46,771 nucleotides of DNA from contig NZ_LMVP01000079.1 of NCBI RefSeq assembly GCF_002287235.1, positions 1 through 46,771 of the forward strand, written 5' to 3'. Shown piece after piece: positions 27,591 through 37,800 of this stretch. The notes under the pieces are model-generated. The model had not been told where the DNA came from and did not search any database. It worked only from the letters and a program-made list of their open reading frames with translations. The DNA comes from Methanosarcina spelaei. GTDB lineage: Archaea; Halobacteriota; Methanosarcinia; Methanosarcinales; Methanosarcinaceae. The position numbers and the translations under genes are program-made. The stretch's first letter is position 1; every line of letters begins with the position of its first letter.

Positions 27591-28610
27591 GTGATTTCTA
27601 AAAAACTGATTGATCTTGGTGTGCTGGCGCTCAGACAGCGTAATTCTCGCGGGACCTTTAAACCGCATATCTCACTCCGGTTCAGGGACAATGCCGGGGA
27701 TTTACGCACCTTTTCCATTGATACTACCAGGACGTTGGGAAAGTATCCTCAGCCCGATGCCTATCTGATCACACATGCCCATTCCGACCACAACGGAAAA
27801 TCGGCTATGCTCTCCCCCAATGCCGTTTGTACGGAAAAAACCGCAGTGGCGCTTGAAATCAGGCACGACAGAAAATATGCGGGCAGCATGTGTAAGCTTG
27901 GGGATGAAATCGACATACAAGGAACAAAGGTAAAGACGTTTCCTACGGAACACACCGCAGGAGCGAGTGCTTTTTACTGGGAAAACGATGTAGGGACAAG
28001 GATTCTGGTTACAGGCGACGTCAAAGATGCAAGCAGCCTTCCTCCGTGTGACGTCCTTATCACTGAAGCTAACTATGGGGACCCTGCAGATCCCTCCTGC
28101 CATTTTGCAGATGACCTTGAAGGCATGAAATCTGCACTTTTCGAAAAAGGGCCTGTAGCCTTTGGAGCATATGAATTCGGAAAAACTCAGCGTGCAGTTG
28201 AACTCATAAGAGGCTTCGGATATGACGGTGCCATCCGTATGGAGGCAAGGACAAGGGCTCTTACTCGCAGTATGCTTGAAGATGCCGGAGAACTTGCAGG
28301 GCTTGATTCCGGAGAAGATGACGGGGTTTTCATAGTTGCTCCCTGGAATCTTGACAAGTTGCCCTGGAACATGAAAAAATATGTTTTAAGTTGCCGCATG
28401 GATTATCCTTACCCAACAATCAGGATAAGCGATCATCTTGACGCTTGCGGACTTGAAGATATGGTCAGGAGACTTTCCCCTGAAGTTACTCTTGTCTATC
28501 ACCCAGGGGGGAATAGACCTTCAAAATTTTCAAAACATTTAAATTCGATAGGAATTGATTCGATATCTATAGATCAGATCGGTAATGTTTTAAGCAATGA
28601 ATTTATTTAA
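27591..28610 (+). CDS. MBL-fold (metallo-beta-lactamase) nuclease-like protein
   Basis: A 339-residue metallo-beta-lactamase-fold protein of the RNA/DNA exonuclease type. The metal-binding motif THAHSDHNG (near 63) is canonical HxHxDH. Further ligands are likely in FPTEHTAGASA and VTGDVKD, and the late His in LVYHPGG. It lacks the full beta-CASP insert motifs that I would expect of archaeal CPSF73-like proteins. Hydrolysis of a nucleic acid phosphodiester is therefore likely but the substrate is not clear; SNM1/Pso2-like DNA crosslink repair nucleases are an alternative. Translation starts at GTG, with AAGGA six bases upstream. Related proteins are found across methanogens. Confidence 0.75.
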   Translation: MISKKLIDLGVLALRQRNSRGTFKPHISLRFRDNAGDLRTFSIDTTRTLGKYPQPDAYLITHAHSDHNGKSAMLSPNAVCTEKTAVALEIRHDRKYAGSMCKLGDEIDIQGTKVKTFPTEHTAGASAFYWENDVGTRILVTGDVKDASSLPPCDVLITEANYGDPADPSCHFADDLEGMKSALFEKGPVAFGAYEFGKTQRAVELIRGFGYDGAIRMEARTRALTRSMLEDAGELAGLDSGEDDGVFIVAPWNLDKLPWNMKKYVLSCRMDYPYPTIRISDHLDACGLEDMVRRLSPEVTLVYHPGGNRPSKFSKHLNSIGIDSISIDQIGNVLSNEFI

Positions 28611-28683
28611 AGCTGTGAGATCCGGTCTTAATACTGATCCCGAATTCAATTTAGAGGGCCTTGTATCAGAAACTAACTCCAAG

Positions 28684-28779
28684 GATTTAATTTCATATTG
28701 ATTTAATTTCATATTGATTTAATTTCATATTGATTTAATGCCATATTGGTTTAATTCCATATTGGTTTAATTCCATATT
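28684..28779. repeat. 16-bp tandem repeat, six units
   Basis: Units GATTTAATTTCATATT (three exact) grade into GATTTAATGCCATATT and then two GGTTTAATTCCATATT, so the array diverges from left to right. It occupies the gap between the MBL-fold gene and the EMC6-like gene. The rest of that gap is AT-rich without features. Confidence 0.9.
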
Positions 28780-28986
28780 ATAGTTCCAGGAATCTTGTTT
28801 CAGCACAAATTATCATAGCTTAATAAATAATTTCATTCTATTAATTTAAATATAATGATTTTAATCTGATATCTCAAATCTGCAAATCAAAATTTTATAA
28901 CTCAGGTCTAATTTTTTAACCGAGATTAGATCCTGACTATGATTACATCTCGGGAATGTTAATTACCGTTCAGGAGAGTATACAGG

Positions 28987-29400
28987 TTGAGTAAGCAAAA
29001 TCCGAAGTCAAAGTCCAGAAAGGAACCTTCAAAAATAGCAGAGGCTACTTCAGAAGTTCCTGCAGCAAAGATTGAGACTCCAGAGAAGAAAAGTTTTGTC
29101 AAGGAGAGGACGCCTGAGGAAAAACAAAAGGATCACAGGGATGGAATTATAAAGACGATAGTAGCCGCATTACTTGGCACAATCGCAGGAGTTTTATGTT
29201 TCCACCTGTATGGGACTGGAGAAGACAAGATCTGGTATGCTATACTTACTATTGTTATTGGAATTACATACTACATACAGAAATTTTTTTATCCCCAACT
29301 CAATATCAGTACAAAGGAGTTCAAATTCAAGGACTGGTTCTACGTAGAGTTTATAGTTATTGATTTCTTCCTTATCGTCTGGACTCTCCTTCTAAACTAA
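28987..29400 (+). CDS. EMC6-like small membrane protein
   Basis: A 137-residue protein with a charged, Lys/Glu/Pro-rich N-terminal tail (residues 1-50) and three hydrophobic segments: IIKTIVAALLGTIAGVLCFH, IWYAILTIVIGITYYIQ and FYVEFIVIDFFLIVWTLLLN. This layout matches the archaeal EMC6-like family, related to subunit 6 of the eukaryotic ER membrane protein complex that helps insert membrane proteins. The evidence is topology and the short YYIQKFF region, so the call is moderate. It starts at TTG, with AGGAG ten bases upstream; no ATG exists in the early frame. A terminator hairpin follows at 29422. Confidence 0.6.
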   Translation: MSKQNPKSKSRKEPSKIAEATSEVPAAKIETPEKKSFVKERTPEEKQKDHRDGIIKTIVAALLGTIAGVLCFHLYGTGEDKIWYAILTIVIGITYYIQKFFYPQLNISTKEFKFKDWFYVEFIVIDFFLIVWTLLLN

Positions 29401-29421
29401 AGTCTTCTTTCCTGAACTACA

Positions 29422-29453
29422 AAAAGGCTCTCTTAAAGTTAAGGGCCTTTTAT
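29422..29453 (+). terminator. Hairpin after the EMC6-like gene
   Basis: AAAAGGC pairs with GCCTTTT across about 17 bases, 22 bases after the stop. The right arm ends in the T-run, as in typical terminators. Confidence 0.5.
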
Positions 29454-29910
29454 ACAGTCTTTAATCAAGATTTTCACCTTTTTGATTTACTCAGCTCCTG
29501 TACTACCTGGAGCTCCTGTACTACCTGGCCTTTATTTCATTAAACTCCTTACACTGGTATTTTATGCCTGCAATAGTCCAACGGTTCATATATTAGAGCA
29601 GGCATCTCATAACCGATGACCACTATATGTAAAATATCTTAGGCAAATGAACTGCTGTATATGCAAAATATCTGAGGTAAGTAAACTGCTGTATATATGT
29701 AAAGTATTTTAGGCAAATGACTGCTGTATATATGGAAATATCCTCTTAACATACTTGACATTACATTATCAACTGCCTTGCCGTGGATAACCGTTCTTTA
29801 CTATAGCAAGCATTACATTGCTATACTTCGGTTACGTTTGAAATCATAGCAAGTGCTTCATCTAATATTATTTAACAAATTAACAAAAAACGTAATTTTC
29901 GGGGACTATC
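29454..29910. other. Spacer upstream of the ABCE1 gene with a ~34-bp repeat
   Basis: Between 29621 and 29744 there are four partial copies of a 34-35 base unit containing ACTGCTGTATATATG and TATTTTAGGCAAATG. A small direct repeat, AGCTCCTGTACTACCTGG, occurs twice at 29494-29530. The likely ABCE1 promoter is in the last 60 bases. Confidence 0.65.
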
Positions 29911-31677
29911 ATGAGAATAGCTATACTTAATAAAGATAGGTGTCAGCCCAGACGGTGCAGTAAGGAGTGCGAGAAATATTGCCCGAGGGTCCGGACAGGG
30001 GATGAGACTATTGTTTTTGAGGAAGACGGAAAGCCCGTCATTTCCGAGGAACTATGTGTAGGCTGCGGAATTTGCATTAACAAATGTCCTTTTAAAGCTA
30101 TAATGATCATAGGGCTTCCTGAAGCTCTGACAGAACCCACTCACAGGTATGGAGCAAACGGTTTTGCCCTCTTCGGGCTACCTGTGCCAAGGATAGGAAA
30201 AGTAACAGGGATTCTCGGCCCTAACGGGATAGGAAAAAGTACGTCAGTCCAGATTCTTTCAGGAGCTTTGATCCCTAACTTCGGACAGGAAAAAGGTGAT
30301 TGGGATACTGTGCTTGAACACTATGCCGGAACTGCGCTTTATGACTACTTTAAAGCTGTTGTGGACGGGAAAGTTCGGGTTTCCCAGAAACCCCAGTACG
30401 TGGACCTCATTCCTAAAGCTTTCAAAGGAAAAACCTCCGAACTCCTAGAAAAAACCGATGAAAGAGGAGTCCTTGATGAGCTTATCGACTATCTCGATTT
30501 AAAAAGCATAATCGACAGAAAAATCTCTGAATTGAGCGGCGGAGAGCTTCAGCGTGTAGCAATAGCAGCATGTGCGGCAAAGGATGCTCAGTTCTACTTC
30601 TTTGATGAAATTAGTCCCTACCTTGACATCTACCAGAGGATTAACGTCGCCCGCCTTATCCAGAATATCTCAAAGGATAGGGCTGTGCTCGTAGTAGAGC
30701 ATGACCTTGCGATTCTGGATATGCTCACTGATGTCATTCACATTGCCTACGGAGAGCCTGCTGCTTTCGGTGTGGTTACTCTTCCAAAGAGCGTACGTGT
30801 GGGGATCAACCAGTATCTTAAAGGCTATCTCCCTGAAGAAAATATAAGAATACGACCTGAAGCCATCAAGTTTGAAGTCCATCCTCCAAGGGAAGACTAC
30901 CAGTTAAGGTCTATGGTTAACTTTAATGGTTTTTCAAAGAAATTTGGAGATGGCTTCTCCCTCAAAGCTACAGGTGGGAGTCTTCGTGAAGGCGAGGTGT
31001 TGGGAGTAGTAGGCCCTAACGGGATAGGAAAGTCAACCTTCGTAAAAGTGCTTGCAGGGGAAATTAAACCTGATGAGGGCGATCCAGGCATAGATGTAAA
31101 AATCTCTTACAAGCCTCAGTATATTAAAGCCGATATCCCTGTGCGCGTACAGGACTTCCTGCGTGGGATCTCTAAACACTTTGGAACCAGCTACTACGAG
31201 GTAGAAATTTCAAATCCACTCCAGCTTGATAAGATCTATGACAGCCTGCTTACGGATCTAAGTGGCGGAGAACTGCAAAGAGTTGCGATTGCAGCTTGCC
31301 TTTCCCAGGAAGCCGACCTCTATATTCTGGACGAACCCAGTGCCCATCTGGACGTGGAACAGCGTTCTATGGTCACGAAAGTCCTCAATCGCTTTGCCGA
31401 AAACAACAAGAAGACAGCTCTTGTTGTAGACCATGATATCTACATGATAGATATGTTGAGTCAACGACTCATGGTTTTTGAAGGTAAACCTTCGGCATAC
31501 GGTGAGGCGCATGGCCCATTTAGCATGGAAAACGGTATGAACAGATTCCTGAAAAACCTGGGCATAACCTTCCGAAGAGATGAGGAAACAAGGCGTCCAC
31601 GTGTGAATAATTTGGGCTCACGGCTTGACAGGGAACAAAAAGACAGTGGAAATTACTATTACTCAGCAGGTGATTAA
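29911..31677 (+). CDS. ABCE1/Rli1 ribosome recycling ATPase
   Basis: A 588-residue soluble twin-ATPase that splits ribosomes after termination together with aRF1 or Pelota. The N-terminal Fe-S domain binds two [4Fe-4S] clusters through the Cys set at residues 11-63 (CQPRRCSKECEKYCP and CVGCGICINKCPF). NBD1 has Walker A GPNGIGKST near residue 107 and signature LSGGELQRVAI near 210. NBD2 repeats the same motifs (GPNGIGKST near 370 and LSGGELQRVAI near 450). Walker B reads FFDEISPYLD and ILDEPSAHLD. It is universally conserved in archaea and eukaryotes and has no membrane segments. It is transcribed in the same direction as hel308 with a 212-base gap. Confidence 0.96.
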   Translation: MRIAILNKDRCQPRRCSKECEKYCPRVRTGDETIVFEEDGKPVISEELCVGCGICINKCPFKAIMIIGLPEALTEPTHRYGANGFALFGLPVPRIGKVTGILGPNGIGKSTSVQILSGALIPNFGQEKGDWDTVLEHYAGTALYDYFKAVVDGKVRVSQKPQYVDLIPKAFKGKTSELLEKTDERGVLDELIDYLDLKSIIDRKISELSGGELQRVAIAACAAKDAQFYFFDEISPYLDIYQRINVARLIQNISKDRAVLVVEHDLAILDMLTDVIHIAYGEPAAFGVVTLPKSVRVGINQYLKGYLPEENIRIRPEAIKFEVHPPREDYQLRSMVNFNGFSKKFGDGFSLKATGGSLREGEVLGVVGPNGIGKSTFVKVLAGEIKPDEGDPGIDVKISYKPQYIKADIPVRVQDFLRGISKHFGTSYYEVEISNPLQLDKIYDSLLTDLSGGELQRVAIAACLSQEADLYILDEPSAHLDVEQRSMVTKVLNRFAENNKKTALVVDHDIYMIDMLSQRLMVFEGKPSAYGEAHGPFSMENGMNRFLKNLGITFRRDEETRRPRVNNLGSRLDREQKDSGNYYYSAGD

Positions 31678-31889
31678 ACTCGCATTGGTTACTTTAATAA
31701 GTGATGCTGAACAAGGTATATTCAAAAGATCTTAAAAATTGGAAAAATGTCAAAAATCAGGTTCCCTTAATAGGGAATCAGGTTTTTTGCAGAACCTTTT
31801 GAAGAGGTCTCTGCATATACTACCTTTTTCGATACTGGCATTCAATTCCAAAATAGTTTTTTATCTAATGTGTGAGTTTCTGATTTTCA

Positions 31890-34079
31890 ATGAAGATAGA
31901 AAGTCTCGATCTGCCCGATGAAGTAAAACGGTTTTATCTCGATTCCGGGATTCTGGAACTTTATCCCCCTCAAGCCGAAGCAGTGAAAAAAGGGCTGCTT
32001 GAAGGAAGAAACCTGCTTGCTGCAATCCCAACGGCTTCAGGGAAGACTCTCCTTGCCGAACTTGCAATGTTGAAGTCTATCTTAGCAGGAGGAAAGGCAC
32101 TCTATATCGTGCCTCTTAGAGCTCTTGCTTCCGAAAAGTTCAAGCGGTTTAGGGAGTTTTCGGAACTTGGAATTCGAATCGGGATATCTACAGGTGACTA
32201 TGACTTGCGGGATGAAGGACTCGGAGTAAACGACATTATTGTGGCAACCTCCGAGAAAACCGATTCACTGCTCAGAAACGAGACTGCCTGGATGCAGGAA
32301 ATTTCGGTTGTTGTGGCAGATGAGGTGCACCTCATAGACTCACCGGATAGGGGCCCAACGCTTGAGGTCACTCTTGCAAAGCTTCGGAAAATGAATCCTT
32401 CCTGCCAGATTCTGGCGCTGTCTGCAACTGTCGGGAATGCCGATGAACTCGCATCCTGGCTGGAAGCCGAGCTTGTAGTAAGTGAATGGAGGCCTACTGA
32501 GCTTCTCGAGGGGGTATTCTTTAATGGGGCTTTCTATTGCGAAGACAGGGAAAAACGTATTGAGCAGTCCACAAAAGATGAAGCCGTGAACCTTGTGCTG
32601 GATACCCTCAAAAAAGATGGTCAGTGCCTGGTTTTCGAAAGCAGTAGAAAAAACTGTATGGCTTTTGCAAAAAAGGCGGCTTCAACTGTTAAAAAGACGC
32701 TTTCAGCAGAAAGCAGGAAAGTCCTTGCAGAAACTGCAGATGAAATCCTCGAAATCAGTGAAACTGATACTTCAACGAGCCTTGCCGCCTGTGTCCGTTC
32801 AGGGACAGCTTTTCATCATGCGGGTCTTACCACACCTTTAAGGGAAATTGTGGAGGATGGTTTCAGGGCTGGAAAGATCAAATTAATTTCAAGCACGCCT
32901 ACCCTAGCAGCCGGACTCAACCTGCCTGCACGACGTGTAATTATACGAAGTTATCGGCGTTATTCTTCTGAAGACGGAATGCAGCCTATCCCTGTGCTCG
33001 AGTATAAACAGATGGCAGGCAGGGCAGGCCGGCCAAGGCTTGATCCATACGGAGAGGCTGTACTCGTTGCAAAATCATATAATGAGTTTGTTTTCCTTTT
33101 TGAGAACTATATAAAGGCCGAAGCCGAAGATATCTGGTCCAAACTCGGAACCGAAAATGCTCTCAGGACCCATGTGCTCTCTACAATCTCCAACGGTTTT
33201 GCGAGGACATATGATGAACTAATTGACTTTCTGGAGGCAACATTTTTCGCTTTCCAGTACTCGAACTTCGGGCTTTCTACGGTTGTGAACGAATGCCTTA
33301 ACTTTTTGCGTCAGGAAGGGATGCTTGAGAAAACCGATGCCCTTATTCCTACAAGCTTCGGAAGACTTGTTTCAAGGCTCTATATCGACCCTCTTTCAGC
33401 TGCTCGCATTGCAAAGGGCCTGAAAGAGGCAAAGAGCCTGAGTGAGCTTACCCTACTTCATCTGGTGTGCAGCACACCTGACATGCGCCTTCTATACATG
33501 CGGAACCATGATTATCAGGATATCAATGATTATGTAATGGCTCATGCAAGCGAGTTTGTAAAGGTGCCAAGTCCTTTCGACGCTACAGAATACGAATGGT
33601 TCCTGGGAGAAGTCAAAACTTCTCTCCTTCTGCTTGACTGGATCCGTGAAAAGTCTGAAAATGAGATTTGCTTGAAGTTCGGTACCGGAGAAGGTGATAT
33701 TCATGCAATTGCGGATATTGCGGAATGGATAATGCACGTTACCGCTCAGCTTGCAGGGCTCCTTGACCTGAAAGGTGCAAAAGAAGCCACAGAACTTGAA
33801 AAAAGGATTCATTACGGAGCAGCCCCCGAACTTATGGATCTGCTCGATATAAGAGGTATAGGGCGCGTGAGAGCAAGAAGACTTTATGAGGCAGGCTTCA
33901 GTTCCTCAGCAGAGCTTGCAGGAGCTGACCTTGAGAAAGTAGCAGCTCTTCTCGGACCGAAAATTGCAGACCGGATTTTTAGGCAGATTGAGGGCAGGGA
34001 TGTAGTCCCTCAAATTGTTGAGTCTGAACATCCTGAGAAAAGTCCTTCTTCAGGGCAAAAGACAATTAATGATTATTGA
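31890..34079 (+). CDS. ATP-dependent DNA helicase Hel308
   Basis: A 729-residue 3'-5' superfamily 2 helicase that acts at stalled replication forks. Motifs are Q-motif region LYPPQAEAV, motif I PTASGKT (near 47), motif II ADEVHLI (near 147), motif III LSATVGN, motif IV and V with [18 protein letters not shown], and motif [14 protein letters not shown]. The winged-helix, ratchet and C-terminal HhH-like ([20 protein letters not shown]) domains follow in order. The protein ends [10 protein letters not shown]. The QKTINDY tail has the spacing of a PCNA-interacting peptide. A T-rich TATA-like stretch about 28 bases upstream and no Shine-Dalgarno suggest a leaderless mRNA. Confidence 0.95.
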   Translation: MKIESLDLPDEVKRFYLDSGILELYPPQAEAVKKGLLEGRNLLAAIPTASGKTLLAELAMLKSILAGGKALYIVPLRALASEKFKRFREFSELGIRIGISTGDYDLRDEGLGVNDIIVATSEKTDSLLRNETAWMQEISVVVADEVHLIDSPDRGPTLEVTLAKLRKMNPSCQILALSATVGNADELASWLEAELVVSEWRPTELLEGVFFNGAFYCEDREKRIEQSTKDEAVNLVLDTLKKDGQCLVFESSRKNCMAFAKKAASTVKKTLSAESRKVLAETADEILEISETDTSTSLAACVRSGTAFHHAGLTTPLREIVEDGFRAGKIKLISSTPTLAAGLNLPARRVIIRSYRRYSSEDGMQPIPVLEYKQMAGRAGRPRLDPYGEAVLVAKSYNEFVFLFENYIKAEAEDIWSKLGTENALRTHVLSTISNGFARTYDELIDFLEATFFAFQYSNFGLSTVVNECLNFLRQEGMLEKTDALIPTSFGRLVSRLYIDPLSAARIAKGLKEAKSLSELTLLHLVCSTPDMRLLYMRNHDYQDINDYVMAHASEFVKVPSPFDATEYEWFLGEVKTSLLLLDWIREKSENEICLKFGTGEGDIHAIADIAEWIMHVTAQLAGLLDLKGAKEATELEKRIHYGAAPELMDLLDIRGIGRVRARRLYEAGFSSSAELAGADLEKVAALLGPKIADRIFRQIEGRDVVPQIVESEHPEKSPSSGQKTINDY

Positions 34080-34543
34080 ATTTGCTTTTTTCATCTCTTA
34101 TATATTTTGATAGTTTTGGTCTGCTTAACAATTTTATTCTCTGTTGGCCGATCCAATAAGGGATAAAATATTAAATGAGGGTAGAGATTTAATGGAATTG
34201 GATTATCAGGTTAACCGATTATCTGGTTATCCAGTAGTAAATAACGGGATTGAATTATCAGGTTAACCGATTATCTGGTTATCCAGTAGTAAATAACGGG
34301 ATTGAATTATCAGATTAACTAATTATCTGGTTACTGGTTCTCAGATTAACCAATTATCTGGTTATTCTTTCTCAGATCAACCAGTTCTGGTTGTTCAGTT
34401 GTCAGATTAACCAATTATCCTTTATTCAGTTGTCAGATTACCGACTATCAATTTGTAGTAGACTCGTTTTATATCGGGTTTGATTAGCACTTATATCAAG
34501 TTCAGTTTCAACCTGTATAAGGTCCTGTCAGGTTCGTTTAGAG
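34080..34543. other. Spacer between hel308 and hisD with a 52-bp tandem duplication
   Basis: 34194-34245 and 34246-34297 are near-identical 52-base copies containing TTATCAGGTTAACCGATTAT and CTGGTTATCCAGTAG. Degenerate shorter units (CAGATTAACCAATTATCTGG) continue to about 34445. The motif ATTATCTGGTTA resembles the repeat before nadE. No gene is present. Confidence 0.85.
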
Positions 34544-34552
34544 ATGGTTATG

Positions 34553-35845
34553 ATGTTATTCAAAAAGTTGTCTGATGTTTCGGAAGCTGAAATGCAGAAA
34601 TTGCTTTCCCGGGGGTCCGGGCTTGAGGATGTAGCGAAAACTGTTTCAGCTGTGCTTTCGGATGTGCGTACTAAAGGAGACGCCGCGCTCAGGGAATATA
34701 CGGCTAAATTCGATAAAGTTGAACTTGCAAACTTTGAGGTGAGTGAGGAGGAACTTCAACAGGCTCTTTCCAGCATAAGTCCCGAACTTCTGGATCACCT
34801 CAAATCCGCAGCTGCAAACATTAGGGCTTTCCATGAAGCTCAGCTTCCGGAAGCTATCTGGTTTATGGAACTCAAACCAGGGGTCGTGCTGGGTCAAAAG
34901 GCAACACCTCTGGAAAGTGTAGGTGCGTATGCTCCAGGAGGGCGTGCTTCCTATCCTTCAACTGTGCTCATGACTGTAATCCCTGCCAGGGTTGCAGGTG
35001 TGGAGCAGGTTATAGTCTGTACACCTCCAAGACCTGACGGTTCCGTGCACCCGCTTACACTTGCTGCCTCAAAGGTTGCTGGAGCGGATAAAGTTTTCAA
35101 ACTCGGAGGCGCGCAGGCTATAGGGGCAATGGCTTATGGGACTGAAACGGTTCCTAAGGTGGATAAAATCGTAGGGCCTGGAAATGTTTTTGTCACATCT
35201 GCTAAAATGCAGATCAGGGACGTTGCGGAAATCGATTTTCCGGCAGGCCCAAGCGAGGTACTTATTATTGCAGATGAATCGGCAGATGCCGTTATGGCAG
35301 CTTCGGACATTATTGCACAGGCCGAACATGATCCAAATTCACTCTCGATACTCATCACAAGTTCGGATACGCTTGCGGAAGCTGTAAACAAAGAGGTTCT
35401 GGTTCAGGCAGAAAAGACTGCAAGAAGCAGCATTGTAAAGGCTTCTCTTAAGAATGCCGCAATTATTATTGCAGATTCCCTGGAACAATGTATTGGGTTT
35501 AGCAATAAGTTTGCTCCCGAACACCTTGAGATAATGGTATCGGATCCTGACTTCGTACTTGACAGGATTAAAAATGCAGGATCGATTTTTATAGGAAACT
35601 ATTCTCCTGTTCCTGTTGGGGATTATGCCTCAGGGACAAATCACGTGCTTCCTACATCCGGATACGCCAGAGTTTACTCAGGTCTGAATATAAACCATTT
35701 TATTAAATACTCAAGTATTCAGAGAATCAGCAAGAGTGGGCTTGAAAGTCTGAAAGAAACTGTAATCGCATTAGCCGAGGAAGAGGGTCTACAGGCACAT
35801 GCTGATGCTATAAGAACTCGTTTTGGGTATAAACCCTCTAAATAA
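34553..35845 (+). CDS. hisD: Histidinol dehydrogenase
   Basis: Oxidises L-histidinol to L-histidine in two NAD+-dependent steps, the last of histidine synthesis. About 430 residues, the full family length. Zinc ligands and catalytic residues are visible in [33 protein letters not shown] and [11 protein letters not shown]. The dinucleotide region [15 protein letters not shown] and the phosphate-binding [10 protein letters not shown] are clear. The upstream in-frame ATGs at 34544 and 34550 are possible; I prefer 34553 (MLFKKLSDV) because GAGATGG ends five bases before it and the family starts there. The next gene downstream is a DUF1699 copy, not another his gene, so hisD stands alone. Confidence 0.94.
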   Translation: MLFKKLSDVSEAEMQKLLSRGSGLEDVAKTVSAVLSDVRTKGDAALREYTAKFDKVELANFEVSEEELQQALSSISPELLDHLKSAAANIRAFHEAQLPEAIWFMELKPGVVLGQKATPLESVGAYAPGGRASYPSTVLMTVIPARVAGVEQVIVCTPPRPDGSVHPLTLAASKVAGADKVFKLGGAQAIGAMAYGTETVPKVDKIVGPGNVFVTSAKMQIRDVAEIDFPAGPSEVLIIADESADAVMAASDIIAQAEHDPNSLSILITSSDTLAEAVNKEVLVQAEKTARSSIVKASLKNAAIIIADSLEQCIGFSNKFAPEHLEIMVSDPDFVLDRIKNAGSIFIGNYSPVPVGDYASGTNHVLPTSGYARVYSGLNINHFIKYSSIQRISKSGLESLKETVIALAEEEGLQAHADAIRTRFGYKPSK

Positions 35846-35946
35846 TATATTAGCTAATCGATATGTATTTAAAATGTAAATGCGTAAACAAAATTTGATT
35901 TTTAAATAAATGAAAATCTAATTGTTAAATAAGGAGTGGGGATAGT

Positions 35947-36354
35947 ATGAAGATAAGAGTAGTTAGTTCACGGGAGGAAATTCCTACCCTGAATCCGAAT
36001 GAAAAGGTTATCCACCTTGCTTTCAGACCATCTAATAAGGACGTATTCATGCTTGCAGAAACATGCCCGAAAATTGAAGCTATACAGCTTCCTAAATCTT
36101 ACAGAAGGACAGTTTCCAAGTCAATTGAAATGTTCCTGGAGATGCAGAAGATAAATCTTCTGGAAGGAGATGTATGGGGACACAGAAAAGACATAAACGA
36201 ATATTATAATGTATCTCAGAACGTTCTTGAGAAAATTCAGGAATTAAAAGCCGACCGGTTTACCAATGAGGTTATCGCTGAAAAGCTTTCGAGGGAAAGT
36301 AAATTAAATTCGGATATGATCCTTTATATTCTGAGCAAAAGAATTGTGGATTAA
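35947..36354 (+). CDS. DUF1699 family protein, copy 2
   Basis: A 135-residue paralogue, starting MKIRVVSSREEIPTLNPNEK, 102 bases after hisD. Shares HLAFRPSNKDVFM, QLPKSYRRTVSKSIEMFLEM and EGDVWGHRKDINEYY with the others. The C-terminus differs most (ELKADRFTNEVIAEKLS). AAGGAGTGGGG lies about eight bases before the ATG, an unusually strong ribosome site. It could be read from the hisD transcript or from an AT-rich promoter at 35880-35930. Function unknown. Confidence 0.85.
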   Translation: MKIRVVSSREEIPTLNPNEKVIHLAFRPSNKDVFMLAETCPKIEAIQLPKSYRRTVSKSIEMFLEMQKINLLEGDVWGHRKDINEYYNVSQNVLEKIQELKADRFTNEVIAEKLSRESKLNSDMILYILSKRIVD

Positions 36355-36981
36355 TCGGTTAATTCTTTCGTTTTCTAAAGCTTTTAAAGTTTTAACCCTT
36401 CTTTTCAGGATGGAATTCCGGACTGGAACTTCCATCTAATCTATACTTTTCTCAAATTGTTCTTATATTTTGCAGTTTGGAGAATATATACTTCATTTTT
36501 GTTTGAAGGCAGATCAAGAACCTATACTACATCTTATGAACCTATACTTCATCTATACTGCATCTTATCTGTTACTTAATTTCTCATGCCTTGTTTCCGT
36601 CTCAGCTTATGGGACTTTTTGTTCTTCTATTCGTTTCAGTTTTTCCTGAAGTTTCTCTGTACTCTGTACACAATATTAATAACATCTTAACTTGGTTTTT
36701 TTATTCCAATCTCTTCTGTATTATTTACCATTTTTATTATATCCATAATAACATAATTATTATATTTATTAAGAACACGGCAATTAATTTACATATGTTT
36801 AAGATATGAAAATTCTTTGTTTTCTTAGTTCTTTTTTTCCTGCTTCCCATACATACCCATTTTTAAATACTCTCAATTAAACAGGACAAAATAGATGAGT
36901 ATACACAGAAGATTATTTAAATAAAGTAGTGTAACTTATTTTATTGATTCTTTAATTAAGTTTTGGGTCGGGGGATCTATA
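36355..36981. other. Spacer between DUF1699 copies 2 and 3
   Basis: About 630 bases of AT-rich DNA. ACCTATACTACATCTTATGA recurs as ACCTATACTTCATC and TATACTGCATCTTATC at 36521-36570. A 72-residue hydrophobic frame at 36591-36809 looks like chance translation of T-rich DNA and lacks a ribosome site. It is not called. Confidence 0.5.
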
Positions 36982-37389
36982 ATGAAAATAAGAGTCATCA
37001 GTTCAAGAAATGAAATTCTGTCACTGAATCCAAATGAAAAAGTCGTTCACTTTGCATTCAGGCCATCAAATAAAGACATTTTCCTGCTTGTTGAGACCTG
37101 TCCGAAACTGGAGACAATTCAGCTTCCAAAATCATACAGAAAAACAGTTTCAAGAGCCATAGAGATGTTTTTGGAAATGCAAAAGGTTCAGCTTGTGGAA
37201 GGAGATGTATGGGGACATAGAAAAGACATTCATGAGTATTATACTGTTCCTGATTCAATAATTTCAAAAATAAGAAACATGAAAGCTGAGGGTATTTCCG
37301 ATGAAAAAATTGCAGAGAAAATAGCACATGAAAGCAAACTTAGTCCTGAAATGATTTCTTACGTTCTAAACAAAAAAAATTTGGAATAA
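36982..37389 (+). CDS. DUF1699 family protein, copy 3
   Basis: A 135-residue paralogue starting MKIRVISSRNEILSLNPNEK. The same invariant blocks occur (HFAFRPSNKDIFL, QLPKSYRKTVSRAIEMFLEM, EGDVWGHRKDIHEYY). The C-terminal segment GISDEKIAEKIAHESKLSPE gives the clearest hint of a helix-turn-helix-like end. GGGGGATC lies about seven bases before the ATG. It is followed directly by a copy of the compound repeat. Together with copy 2 it makes a tandem pair, more likely a local duplication than an independent arrival. Confidence 0.85.
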   Translation: MKIRVISSRNEILSLNPNEKVVHFAFRPSNKDIFLLVETCPKLETIQLPKSYRKTVSRAIEMFLEMQKVQLVEGDVWGHRKDIHEYYTVPDSIISKIRNMKAEGISDEKIAEKIAHESKLSPEMISYVLNKKNLE

Positions 37390-37439
37390 GATCTGATCTC
37401 TGTCCGTGTCCTGCAGGTCTTTTATATCTAAATTTAACT

Positions 37440-37800
37440 GTACTTCTTTTCAAAAAGACTTGCTTGCAAGCCTTTTCAAAGAAGGCTTGAGCGCAAACTT
37501 TTTTTGAAAAGGCTTGAGCGCAAACTTTTTCAAAAAAGGTTTGATCGAAAACCTCTGATAACGTTTGAGTTTGAAAAAACTTATCCCCAAACCTATAGCG
37601 TGATCACAACCCTTTTTTCAAAAGGCTTGACTGAAAACCCCTGATAACGTTTAGATTTGAAAAATTTATCCTCTAACCCTATCGGCGTGATCAACCGGCG
37701 CAACGGTTGTGTTTGAACTTGAGAACCTTATCCCCAAACCCTATCGGCGTGATCAACCGGCGAACGGTTGCGGATCAACGGTTGCGCTCAAGAGGACGAG
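37440..37800. repeat. Compound dispersed intergenic repeat, copy 3
   Basis: The largest of the three copies. Hairpin modules (GCAAGCCTTTTCAAAGAAGG and degenerate forms) alternate with AACGTTTGAGTTTGAAAAA, CTTATCCCCAAACCC, ATCGGCGTGATCAACCGGCG and CAACGGTTG. It carries two full CGTGATCAACCGGCG modules, one lacking a C. The internal duplication of modules shows how the element grows. Confidence 0.85.

Noticed and set aside
36591-36809. 72-residue hydrophobic frame between DUF1699 copies
   Set aside because: Translation of T-rich spacer; no Shine-Dalgarno and no promoter at a useful distance.
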